A stretch of DNA of 64,000 bases, from assembly GCA_027625915.1 (NCBI GenBank), contig JANTQA010000063.1, positions 2,480,001 through 2,544,000 on the forward strand. The letters run 5' to 3'. The position numbers and the translations under genes were made by a program. Under the pieces are notes generated by a model. That model was not told where the DNA came from. It made no database searches and worked only from the letters and a program-made list of their open reading frames with translations. The stretch is from Anaeramoeba flamelloides (lineage: Eukaryota > Metamonada > Anaeramoebidae). Positions 24,301 through 34,369 of the stretch are shown here, piece after piece (within the stretch, counting starts at the first letter, position 1; each line of letters opens with the position of its first letter).

Positions 24301-25309
24301 CTCATTAAGACATTTAAATTATTTTAGTTTACCATTTTTACTTAAAGCACTTGTGCATGTATAAAAACAAAAAATCCTGATTTTTACATTTTTTTTTATT
24401 TTCACTTTTTTCAAAAGTTCTTTTCCAATTTTTTTTAAAAAAATTAGGAAAAAAATAAAAACAAATAAAGATTAAAATTTCATTGAAAGATCTCAATGAA
24501 AAAAAAAAAAGTTACTTGGAATGGAATAATAAACACTTGAAATTCAAAGTAAATTAGATCTTGAACCATACAATAAAAAATATTATTTTTCCACACTTTT
24601 GTTCTCTTTTTTTTTCGATTTATTTTTGTTACGTAATTGTTTTGTAATTTTTTTTTTTATTGTATGGCCTATAGTTGCTAAGTACAGTTATCTCATTCTA
24701 TTCAGTTCCCAAAATAATTTTTTTTTCTTTAATTTTTCATTTATGAACTAAAATTTCTTTTTTTTTCTTTTCTTTTTGAAAAAATTACAACTTGCATTTT
24801 ATTGTGTTTGAAAAATTCTTTCATTAGTAAATCTTTCAATTATGATTTTTTTACCCACTTTAAGTGCCCCTCTTTAATTCTCTGAATGTTTGAACCATTT
24901 GCTTCGCAACATAGATTACTGTTTTTTCATACTTGAAAAAAGATTTTTAAAAAAATGATTTTTAAAATCCGGCTTTTTTCCCTTTATACTCAAAATACTC
25001 CTTTAAGACCTTAATTTTGAAAAAAAAAATATCAAAAAGGTATTTCGGAACAGAAATTACATAATATCTTTTACATAAAATAAATTCCGTAAAGTATATT
25101 ATGTAGAAATAAAATATGTAACATAAAATACAGAAAAAAATTTCAAAAAAAGAAATTAGATCTCAAAAAATGGAGGAATATCTTTTGATTTTTTAAATAG
25201 CATTTTCTGTTTCTACTTTATAAATCAAAATTAGGAACTTTATTTAAATATTTTTTTTCATCCCATAATAGAAATTCTGGAAAATCCCTATTTATAAACA
25301 ATTATAAAC

Positions 25310-25340
<31 letters not shown>

Positions 25341-26638
25341 CAATAGGCTTAAATGATAAACACCAAAGAGGTTTCAGTCTTAAAACATTGGAGACGTATC
25401 AAAATGATCACCATTATATATCAAGTAATGGTAAGATATTTGTGACCAATCAATCGGATTGTTTTGCTACTGTTGGGTATTACCAAAAATATTTTTATAT
25501 ATGGGGTGATATACCATTTGAAACAACGTTGTTAGAAACAGATCACTTATATTCCCAATTTTATATCAAGGGCCAACTCGTTAATGATATTGAGCATTTT
25601 TGTTCTCTCAAAAATAATTTAATAATATATACTAAAACGAAGAAATTTTATTTTTTTGTTAGCCCAACTGACAAAATTAAGCAGTTAGATATTACAATGT
25701 ATTTTCAGGAAGTCAAAACTTTAATTGAACAATTACCTATCACGAATTTATTTAATTTAAATCAAGAATTATTAATTTTTACAAATAATAAAGGCACTTA
25801 TAAAATAAATCTAAAAAAAAAATATGGTTCAGATTTGAACAAAAAGATAAAACCTCAGAATATCAATACACTTAAGGACATGAAATGCAAACAAATCATT
25901 TCGTATGATAATAGCGGGTTTATAATCCATTATGTGGACCCGATCGCACTAGAATTGTTTGATTTATTTAAGCAAAAATTATTTACTGATGTGAATTTAA
26001 AAAATTTTAGAATACATCAAAATTTTTTCACATTTAGGCTAAGATGTCCAGTTGATATCTTGGAAGAAAGAATTAAAGATTTTACTAAAGAAGATTTACA
26101 AAATTTGATATTATGGGTTTACACTAGTTTAATAAGAGATAATCAAAAAATAAAAGAAATCTCAGAAAAATTAAAGATTAATGATCTATTAGATTATGAT
26201 CTAACGAAGGACCTGCGCACATTGGCTATTTCCAATTCCACTCAGGATTATACTTTGGTTGTTAACGAAAAAAAAATTAAGGTACACAAATTTATTTTGC
26301 AAGCTAGAAGTAAATTGTTCCGAGAAATGTTTACAATTATTGACGAAAATGATAATTGTGTTCATGATTACTCTGGAAAATCGATCACAGCAATAAAAAT
26401 AATGATTTATTATCTGTATACAAACGAATTATTGGTGAAAGAATTTAATCTTGAAAAAAATCTTGAATTGTTATTCGAAGAACTTGAAGATGTAGTGGAT
26501 TATTACCAATTAAATGCCAATTGCGATTTCGATTCCCAAGTTCAAAATATGAAAATATTATTAAAAAACAAAATGTTATTACAAAAAAAAGATTTCAAAA
26601 AGAACAAAATTCAAAAAAAGAAAAGGAAAAAAAACTAA
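18335..26638 (+). CDS. RCC1-repeat and BTB domain protein, two exons, 593 residues, 6.5-kb intron
   Basis: Exon 1 is 18335-18824 and exon 2 is 25347-26638. The junction (GGCAATG | GTTTGA ... CAATAG | GCTTAAAT) is GT...AG, keeps phase, and joins an N-terminal RCC1-like part (FGYGNELKNTF, then SGSFFGNG) to LNDKHQRGFSLK. Exon 2 continues the propeller-like part (SSNGKIFVTNQS, NNKGTYKI), then a helical segment with EDLQNLILWVYTSL and a BTB domain near residues 450-560 (DYTLVVNEKKIKVHKFILQA, then RSKLFREMF, then DYSGKSITAIKIMIYYLYTN). BTB proteins often act as cullin-3 adaptors, and RCC1 propellers bind partners or act as exchange factors; the role here is unknown. The C-terminal tail is Lys-rich. 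The single-gene model rests on phase and domain order. If the intron is not real, this is two gene fragments parted by repeats. Confidence 0.72.
19995..20081 (+). repeat. Strong hairpin (30-bp stem, 27-nt loop)
   Basis: The arms 19995-20024 and 20052-20081 are complementary at 28 of 30 positions (core CTCCACTTTCTTTTCAAGTA). The size and near-perfect stem resemble a small-RNA precursor or a tiny foldback element. The loop-side sequence AAGTATATTTATACTCT recurs near 1327, without the hairpin. Confidence 0.8.
20086..20385 (+). CDS. Unassigned 99-codon open frame in the large intron
   Basis: An ATG at 20086, five bases after the hairpin, opens a frame of 99 codons. The middle (about residues 36-70, containing SSEQDPLDQVSFKSINMLLG) is less biased than chance AT-rich frames, but the end is Phe-rich. 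I recognise no family. It could be a relic exon, a piece of a mobile element, or chance. Confidence 0.2.
   Translation: MKFFSSKFVENNLDLMKENCFLPNSKFFKKNLKFSSEQDPLDQVSFKSINMLLGGKIVFTDHKIRIILKNFHSIICLKKFVLCLFNFNFEMSNFFVIFF
20462..20760 (+). mobile_element. Element B, half copy
   Basis: Related to the left arm and centre of the B elements at 4731 and 43751 (TTACAATCCCTGGGATTTGA, then CTGATCGATCTTCG). The right arm is missing, because sequence of element D follows. It is more diverged than the other two copies. Confidence 0.65.
20805..21225 (-). repeat. Dispersed element D, copy 1
   Basis: Matches 52055-52440 in reverse orientation, including AAAGAGTGACACTTCAAAAT, the GTGTCTCTCTTTGG segment and TTGATTTTTGGAGATC. 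The AAGAGTGACACT and AGTGTCTCTCTT pieces are themselves an inverted pair about 75 bases apart. It is non-coding. Confidence 0.7.
21327..21914 (+). mobile_element. TIR element C, copy 1 (588 bp)
   Basis: Starts TAAGATATTTCCAAAAAAGT and ends CACTTTTTTGGAAATACCTTA. The interior (around 21660-21740) matches 27345-27475 directly and 47770-47840 in reverse. Repeat R6 begins at once after the right end, as it does after copy 2. Confidence 0.75.
21914..22770 (+). repeat. Dispersed repeat R6, copy 2, split by an insertion
   Basis: The left part (21914-22069) and right part (22693-22770) together match uninterrupted R6 copies at 8930 and 48260. The break is occupied by the composite insertion at 22070-22676, which is flanked by a 16-bp duplication of R6 sequence. 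Confidence 0.72.
22070..22676. mobile_element. Composite palindromic insertion with 16-bp target duplication
   Basis: This 607-bp insertion is flanked by AAAAGTTTGATATTTT at 22054-22069 and again at 22677-22692. It begins with a T-run (a poly-A tail if read on the minus strand) and holds several palindromic modules: one built on CGTTAGGTTTTTT / AAAAAACCTAACG and one built on CCAGAATTC...GAATTCTAG. The long duplication and T-run suggest retroposition on the minus strand, whereas the palindromes are more like a DNA element. Related modules lie at 34685-34925, 38585-39960 and 53020-53530. Confidence 0.7.
22818..22827 (+). repeat. C10 homopolymer run
   Basis: Ten C in a row, shortly after repeat R6 copy 2. 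Confidence 0.85.
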
Positions 26639-28595
26639 AAACAAAGATTTTTTAATAATTTCAATTTATTTTTTTTTTTTTTTTTTTTTTTATTATATTA
26701 TATAACATCGGGTGCTCTTTGGTTATAATACCCCAAAATTGGTCTTATGACAGGTAGTAGTAGACCAAAAAAATTTTCTTTTCCCAAATAGAGGAAATTA
26801 ATTAACTATTTGTAATGTGTTGTAAAAAAAAAAAAAAAAACAATTAGTTTTTATATTTATTTGGAGGAAGAAGTGGAAAATACAATCTAAGTACCCTTTT
26901 ACTTAAATTTCACTTCATTAACTTGACAATAAAATTTTGTTTTATCTACATTCAAAATTCCACAAATATACTACCTAAACCCATTTGATTTTTTACTATT
27001 CTGTATGTTATGTCATAAAAAATATTACACAATTTATTTTAAAATATCTTTAGTAAAGTTAATTCAAACTGTACTATTTAAATATCCAAAATTTTATATA
27101 CCATAAAAAAGATCCTACAAAATAATTCTATTTGGTTGTTAATAAAATTACATTTTAATAAAAAAATTTAAAATTTTTTGAAATCAATTTGATATTTAAT
27201 ATTTTTCAGTAGTGAAAAACGGTTGATTATTATTTTCTTTTTGATTGAAAAAACTGTTTTCATAAAGAAGTTTAATCTTGATAGATTTTCTAATAGATTA
27301 GAATAGCTAATCACTGAATTTTATTATTTTTTTAAAAAGATAAGAACCCTTTCCATATTACATGTTTTTTATTGAAATTGGTAGTACTTTGTTTTCTCCA
27401 AAAAAAGTGTTATTTTTTTTTTTTCATTTTTTAGAAATATTTCAATCAACATAAATTGAAATTAAAAACATAATATATTGATTTCATCAATATTATTATT
27501 CCTCTTAATTTGATATACCGGATTAACAAATAGAACAACTAAAAAAAAGGAATTGTTTCTGAAAAATATAAAAAAAAATTTACCCTTCTTTTTTAGAAAT
27601 ATCCTATAACAAATAATTTGGAAAATTTTTTTTCAAGATCATCCTTCTTCTCATTTATTGAATGTATTGAAATTGATTATCAAAATCAGGCTTTGTTCCA
27701 GAGAAAAGGTCATGATAACCTTTGAACGGCTCTATTCAAGAGATAAAGTTTTATTGGGATATTATATTTTTCATTGTTTCATCTTTTCAATTTCCCAATA
27801 GAAGAACCTTTTAATGAGAGAGAATATGAGTTGAAACAAAAAAATAATAACTGCTCTTTTTTGAAATAACTTGTCGAATAATCCAGAGGGTTTTTTTTTT
27901 TTTTTTTTAAACGAAACAGCTTTAGTAAAAACTGGCTCGTAAAATAAATAATGATCTTTAATTGGCAAAAGATAGAAAAAAATGTTAAAAGTGTTTGTTA
28001 TGAAAAACTAACAAAACAAAAAATATTTTATTTATAAATTATTGTTATAATTTTAATTTAACAATTTTAAATATTTAAATCAAATTAAATTCCACTGGAC
28101 AAATATTATTTTTTAACAAAAGACATGCGTTATAATAGCATTCTCCAAACCGTTAAGCAATCTATCTTATCATGTTGATTTGCATATATAATAAATTCCA
28201 AATTCAAAAATTATTCAAAACTTTATTTTAACATTTAAAACAAAAAATAATGAATTAAATATTGTGGTTAATCATTCATTTTATTAAATCAAGAAATGAA
28301 TCTCAAAATAGTACAAGGTTCTAAAGATTTTGAATTCAGTATAATTTTTTCATTTATAATTGGTTATAAAATCAGATTAAGATCATACTATTGGGTTGGA
28401 GAAATGTTCTTTGGAAATTCCAATTATTTTTAAAGCATGGAAACTTTTGTCAATCAAATAAATAAAAGCCAAATAATCAGTTGGCAAGAAATTTGTTGGG
28501 CAAAAAATTGGGTGGATTTGATGATTTGGGGATGTTGAAGATTAAAATTAAAAGGAAAACGAAAACGAAAATGAAAACCAAAACAATACAATAGA
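26639..28595. other. Spacer between RCC1-BTB and MOB4-like genes (convergent)
   Basis: It holds a T-run just after the RCC1-BTB stop (26671-26690) and a worn copy of element C (27005-27612). The open frame at 27771-27968 is short, biased and unassigned. Nothing else was recognised. Confidence 0.6.
27005..27612 (+). mobile_element. Element C, worn copy 3
   Basis: The interior at 27345-27475 (CCTTTCCATATTACATG, then TTTTATTGAAATTGGTAGTA) matches element C at 21660-21740. The right end TTTTTTAGAAATATCCTATA resembles the C terminus. The left tip is not recognisable, so the left border is approximate. Confidence 0.55.
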
Positions 28596-29363
28596 TTATA
28601 ATTCACCCTCGTCATCTGATATTAAGTCGTCCAATAGTGAATCGGAATCTTCATCATCGTTTGAATCATTGGAGTTCTCGTTTTGATTATTTTCTTGTGA
28701 ATTAGTTTTTTCCGATTGCAGCAATTCACCAACATTTTCAGGAATTAACAAATTTTGTTGTGTAATCATGTCAAACTCAAGCCCAAGTGTCTTGAATCTT
28801 TTAAACAAGTGATGCTCTTCTTCGTATTTTTTAAAGTAATTGGGATACTCGTAAAAGCTAAACGCAAAGATCCTTGCCAAGCGCCGAAATATATTTTGAA
28901 ATTCTTGTTGGCCCTTCTGTGGGATAAACGCCCGTGAAGGGAATAAGGTGCTGTTGTTTAATGTGTCTTGTGTTTGTTCAATCGTTTGCGTGATGTAATC
29001 GATCGCAGGAACCTTCTTTGGTGGGTAAAATGCGCTCGAGAAAAAGGCAGTCTCCTCGCCGTTGATTTTTAAACGCATATCTGGGTGGTTTTCCACAGTC
29101 CAGACCCCGTTATGAAAGACACAAAATTCATTTAATTCGATCACAATCTGGCGCAGGTGCTCATAGATCCAGACGTGCTTGTCTTGGCTCTTGGGTAATC
29201 GTACCAATTTCCAGACATCGGAAGCGTCCTCTTGGATCATTCGTTGGATGTGTTGTTGTGTACGAAGCGCCCCGTCCATTTCGTCTAATGTCTCATTTGG
29301 CCACTTGAACAGATCTTTGTTTTTGGTCCCTTTTCGGTTTCTTCGAACAATTTTTTGAGTCAT
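28596..29363 (-). CDS. MOB4: MOB4/phocein-like protein lacking the zinc ligands, 255 residues
   Basis: MOB proteins are small adaptors that bind NDR or GCK-type kinases; MOB4 (phocein) is a subunit of the STRIPAK phosphatase-kinase complex. The match to MOB4 is collinear: VRRNRKGTK (6-14), WPNETLDEMD (21-30), HVWIYEHLRQ (63-72), PAIDYITQT (119-127), FPSRAFI (141-147), then QQNLLIPEN (202-210). The family's zinc site (Cys, Cys, His, His) is gone: the positions align to N92, R97, F168 and Y173. The rest of the fold is well kept, so this looks like a metal-free paralogue, not decay. An acidic Ser/Asn/Asp tail (about 219-255) is added. The start ATG at 29363 matches the family N-terminus. No intron is visible. 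Confidence 0.88.
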   Translation of the reverse strand: MTQKIVRRNRKGTKNKDLFKWPNETLDEMDGALRTQQHIQRMIQEDASDVWKLVRLPKSQDKHVWIYEHLRQIVIELNEFCVFHNGVWTVENHPDMRLKINGEETAFFSSAFYPPKKVPAIDYITQTIEQTQDTLNNSTLFPSRAFIPQKGQQEFQNIFRRLARIFAFSFYEYPNYFKKYEEEHHLFKRFKTLGLEFDMITQQNLLIPENVGELLQSEKTNSQENNQNENSNDSNDDEDSDSLLDDLISDDEGEL

Positions 29364-29730
29364 TTTGGTTTGATTGAGAAAAAAATAAATGAAAAAAATG
29401 ATAAATTTTCACTTTTTTTTGATGATTTGTTCATTGATTTTAGATTCACTTATTGTTTAAATTATAGTTATGTGTTTTAAATTGTAATATTCCCATCTTT
29501 TAAATCACTATTTTTTCCTTGTAGTTTTTCGTTTATCATTCAAGTTACAGAAAATTGCTTGTAATAACTCAGTTGATGTTTTAGCAGGAGATTTCTTCTT
29601 GAAAGAATTTTATTTAATGCTTTTGTTTTTTCAGCCTTTTAAAACCCACAACTTGCGCGTCTCGGTGTTTTTTGTTCTCTTTCAAAGACTTTCTTGAGTC
29701 GACAGATCATAAGATTTATTGAATTTTAAA

Positions 29731-30945
29731 AATATTTAAGGGGGTAAGTATATTTTTCATTTTTTGAGTGCCACCATTTATGTGAAACTTAATTCTTCAA
29801 ATCATTTCTTTAGTCAAATACATTGATATTTTCATAAATACTAGAGTGGAATATATTCTAGTAATAGATATTTTCATACCAACAAAAAAACGCAAATCAA
29901 AAAAATGAAAAAATTGATCAAAAAAAATAAATTAAAATCATTTATTACTTGATCTTATCTGTAACATTTGACACAATTAATTATTCTTTATTTGGTTTTA
30001 TTTTTAATTCTTTATGAAAAAATTTTATTTGGAAAATTTTTGATAAACAAATTACTGTTTATTTCGAAAGAATTTCCCAAATGAATTTAAAAATCCTATT
30101 TTCATTTATGTCATCTAATTCTAGTTTGGGTTCAGAAAATCAGAGATTTTTTGAATTCTTCTTGAGAAATAGGGTTTATTGGACAAATTCATTTGATTTG
30201 ATAATTCTTTATTTTCCATTAAAATGAGAACTCTAAAAAATTCTGAATCTGATTGAAATTTGTTATTGAATTTCTGTATTATTTTGATTTGAATCTTTTG
30301 TAACTGTTTTATGATTCCAAGAATTCAACCCCTTTATTTTAATTTTTGAAATACTATTCTTTGTTTTACTTCGTTTGATAAAAATATAAAAACAAGAATT
30401 TTGAAAGTAAATTTGTCTAAAAATCTTTTTTAAAATAATAATAAATAGTAATGGGGATAGAAATTCATGGAAAAAATAGTCTGTATTCATCCAAATTAAG
30501 AAGATAAAGAAAACCTATCTTCAAAAATAGTCTTTTATCGATTTTTTTTTTTACTCAATTGATTCTAACAAATTTATTGGGAATGAAAATCTTTCGTGTT
30601 TGATCTTCTAAAAGAAAATATTTGTTTCAAATGCAAACCCTTTCATGTATATTTTTTTGGTTTACTGGTTGGATAATTTCGATCATTGATATAAGCACAT
30701 TACTAGATCTAAAACTTTATTTAATAAAACCAAAAATTGAATCAAAAAAAATGTTCAAAAAATTGAAAAAATTAAGATTCAACTCTGAATTACTTTGATT
30801 CCATTCAAAAATAGACTAGTGGATGGTGTTTTGGTTCCAAAGTTTCAAGATCTGGTGGCACTCAAAAAATATTTTTTCAGTAAGGTTAACACAATTAAAA
30901 ATTTTCAAAATGGTAAAATGTACTTACTTCCTTAAGGGAGTAGTA
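29731..30945 (+). mobile_element. TIR element H, copy 1
   Basis: About 1.2 kb. The left tip (TTTAAGGGGGTAAGTA, then TTTTTTGAGTGCCACC) recurs inverted at the right tip (GGTGGCACTCAAAAAATA ... TACTTACTTCCTTAAGG). The interior matches the second copy, in reverse, in most of its length. No long coding frame is present. Confidence 0.72.
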
Positions 30946-33900
30946 TTTTTTTGAAAAAAATGAAATCTTGTAAAGATATTTTAAAATTTTTTTTTTTATA
31001 ATTTGTGTTTTGACTTATGAAATGGATGAGTTGACCTCAATTAAATAAATTTATTGGTTTGAATGTATTTTTTGAAATTCAAAATTTGCATGTTTCCAAT
31101 ATAAAACGAGAAAATACTAACCTATCATTTTGTTTAATTATTAAGGGATACGTCTTCTCCAACAACGAGGAAAAATTTTAAAATATGTTAATGGCCGTAT
31201 TCTCTACTTACAAATTTATACATGCCAAGTTTCAATAAATTCTGATCGACTAAGAAAGCCAGAAAAGAAAATTAGTTTAGTGAGATCAATTTTTTTTTTC
31301 CATTTTTTCTGAAAAAGTAAACTATTTAAATTCATTCTATTTCTCATATAATCACAATTTTTTACCCCGTTTATTTCCATTTTTGATCATTATTATACTA
31401 TAACAAGTCTTTGTTACCAGTAATATTAATATAAAGAATTTTTTTTCTTTTTTTAGATGATACTTTTGGTTAACCAAAAAAATGATATATTCAACGGATT
31501 AAAAAATAATTGTATTTTTTTAAGTATGATAGTTAAAATTATCAAATTTTTAAAGTCATGTAAAAATTTTACTTAGAAATTTTGTTTTTGTATTAAGACA
31601 AAATTCGATTTTTCAAAATACAATTTTCTTGAAGATATTTGGAATTAGTTAATTTTATCCTCAAAATTCAAATTCAATTTATTTATGACAAAAATGATTT
31701 GAATTGTTATAAGGATTCTTGTGAATAAGACCAAACAATTTGTTATAAAAATTAATCAAAATTAAAAATTTTTTTGCATTTTTTTTTGAATTTTTGAAAA
31801 CCCGAAAAGAATCTTTTTTATAACATTAAAGAAAAAAAATTATTTGAATAATAGATCTCAATTTAATTAATAAAATGTAGTTAAGTTTCTACCAAAATTT
31901 AATTTATTGAATCATCTATACCACAATTAGTTTTATTGGCTAAGATTTGAATTGAAATCTTAATCAAAGAAAAAGTTACCCAATAAAAAATTTGCTATCA
32001 AAATCAATACTTTTCAACATAAAACAAAATAAATAGGTTACTTTTTGTCGTTTTATATTGGAAACATGCAAATTTTGAATTTCAAAAAAGAGACTGAAAT
32101 CAATAAATTGTTTAAATGGGGTTAACTTATCCATTTCATAAGTCGAAACACAAATTACAATAAAAAATTTTTTTAAAAGATCTTGAAAAGTATTTCATTT
32201 TAATTTCAAAAATGACTACCCCCTTAAGTTAATTCTTGAAAATTGGAAAACATATTTTTTGTTTTATGTTGAAAAGTATTGATTTTGATAGCAAATTTTT
32301 TATTGGGTAACTTTTTCTTTGATTAAGATTTCAATTCAAATCTTAGCCAATAAAACTAATTGTGGTATAGATGATTCAATAAATTAAATTTTTGGTAGAA
32401 ACTTAACTACATTTTATTAATTAAATTGAGATCTATTATTCAAATAATTTTTTTTCTTTAATGTTATAAAAAAGATTCTTTTCGGGTTTTCAAAAAAAAA
32501 AAAATAAAATTGCACAAAAATTTTCCATTTTGAAATTTTTTTTTAACAAAGAGTTACTGATAAATTGTAATTTATGTCTGGAAATTTTTATTTGATTTTC
32601 CTTTTTGAAATTATTATTTTCAAACGTTGAATAAAGCATTTTAGGAAGTCAAGTGATAATAAACTCTGTAAAATTAGCTACCCTTTTAAATATTCTTTAT
32701 ACTGTGAGTATTTGATAAGAAAAAGTTCAAAGATTTATAAAAATAAAAATTGAACTAAAAATTTTTCGAAATTTATTAGAATTTATTAGTATTTCTTGTT
32801 CAAAAGAATCCTTATAACAATTTGAATCATTTTTGGCAGAAAAAAAAATGAATTTAAAATTTTGAGAATAAAATTAACTAATTCCCAAATATCTTCAAGA
32901 AAATTTTATTATGTAAAATCGAATTTCATCTTAAAACATAAACAAAATTTCTTTGTAAATTTTTACATGTCTTTTAAAAATTTAATTATTATAACTATCC
33001 CTTCTTAAAAAAATACAATTATTTTTTAATCAGTTGAATATAACATTTTTTTTATTGGTTAACTAAAAGTATCATCTCATAAAATAAAAAAAAATCTTTA
33101 TATTAATATTACTGGTAACAAAGACTTGTTATAGTATAATAATGATCAAAAAATTAATAAACGGGGTAAAATATTGTTATGGTGTGAGAAATAAAATGAA
33201 TAAAAATGTTTTCTTTTTAGAAAAAAATGGAAAAAAAAAAATTGATCTCACTAAACTAATTTTCTTTTCTGGCTTTCTTAGTCGATCAGAATTTTTTGAT
33301 ATTTGCATATATAAATTTGTAAGTAGAGAATACCACAAATAATATATTTTAAAATTTTGCCTTGTTACAATGGAAGACTGATCCCTTAAGAGTTAGTGTG
33401 TTAGAAGAAAAAAGTGCTGATAATTGAAATTGAAATTATGTTACTGATTTTTGAATTCTATATGGGAAAAAAATTTCAGGTCATTTATCGTATTATTTTT
33501 GACCGAATTGAGTTTCAGTGGTGGGTGTAATTTATGATTTCTCTTTGAAAAAGAAAATAAAAAAAAAAACCAAAGTATTTTTTTTTCATTGAAGAATAAA
33601 TGAAAAAAAAATCTTATGGTAAATTTAATATCAAATTCATAAAAAAATTACAAGATCTTGAAATTGAAAAATGAAATAAAAGAATGATTACTAAATAACC
33701 AAAATTATGTTTGAAGCTATTTTCCAAAATAAATTATAGGTTTTAAAAGTTTGCTCCATTGTTTTCTCATTTTGATAAGTTCAAAATCCGATTATATCTC
33801 TGAATTATTAAAAAAATGGGTTTTTTTGTTGAATGATGAAAGAAATCTTAACATCTATAAAAAATGTGTACCAAAAATATACCTGTAAAAATGAAACCAC

Positions 33901-34369
33901 TAAAGTTTAAAATAGCTTACTATAAAAATTGTATAATTTTAAAAAAAAAATACAATAATTATTTTAAACTTGAAAAAAATATAATTTTTTGATTTGAGAA
34001 AATTTCAAATCAATTATTTTTTTTATTTTGAATAAAAAAGATAAAAAAATACCTAAAAACAACCTAACTAATAAATTAAAAATTCTCCCAATATACTTTT
34101 TCAAAAACGGAGAAATTTCAACTTATAACCAAAAAGAAATACTTTTTGATTTGATTATTTTTAATCAATAATTAATAAATCAATCTTATTTTTTTCAGTG
34201 GATTATCAATAACCCAAAGATTACATTTATTAATCGACTTTTTTTTACTTCTCAATTTTTTAAATATTTTCAAATAAATAAATACTATTTAAATTAATAA
34301 TTAGAATAATAAAAAAATAATTAATATTATCAAATAACCAATTTTTAATAACAAGAAAAGGTTTTTTAT
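30946..34369. repeat. Large imperfect palindrome G, copy 1
   Basis: Centred near 32.2 kb: 31140-31760 pairs with 32800-33400 and 31790-32040 with 32230-32500, with further inverted and direct pieces around 31020-31130 / 32030-32160. Landmarks include AACAAGTCTTTGTTACCAGT against ACTGGTAACAAAGACTTGTT. The same sequence modules make up 41590-43770. All open frames inside are short and unconvincing. The stretch 33500-34370 holds no clear partner. Confidence 0.65.

Larger units (their letters stand above)
18825..25346 (+). other. 6.5-kb repeat-filled intron of the RCC1-BTB gene
   Basis: Contents in order: a pyrimidine-rich tract (18836-18908); a stretch near 19170-19240 that resembles 57180-57245 and, inverted, 57690-57735; a strong hairpin (19995-20081) followed by an unassigned 99-codon frame; half of element B; element D copy 1; element C copy 1; repeat R6 copy 2, split by a composite insertion; then AT-rich sequence with no recognisable gene up to 25346. 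The acceptor follows an A-rich run and CAATAG. Confidence 0.6.
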
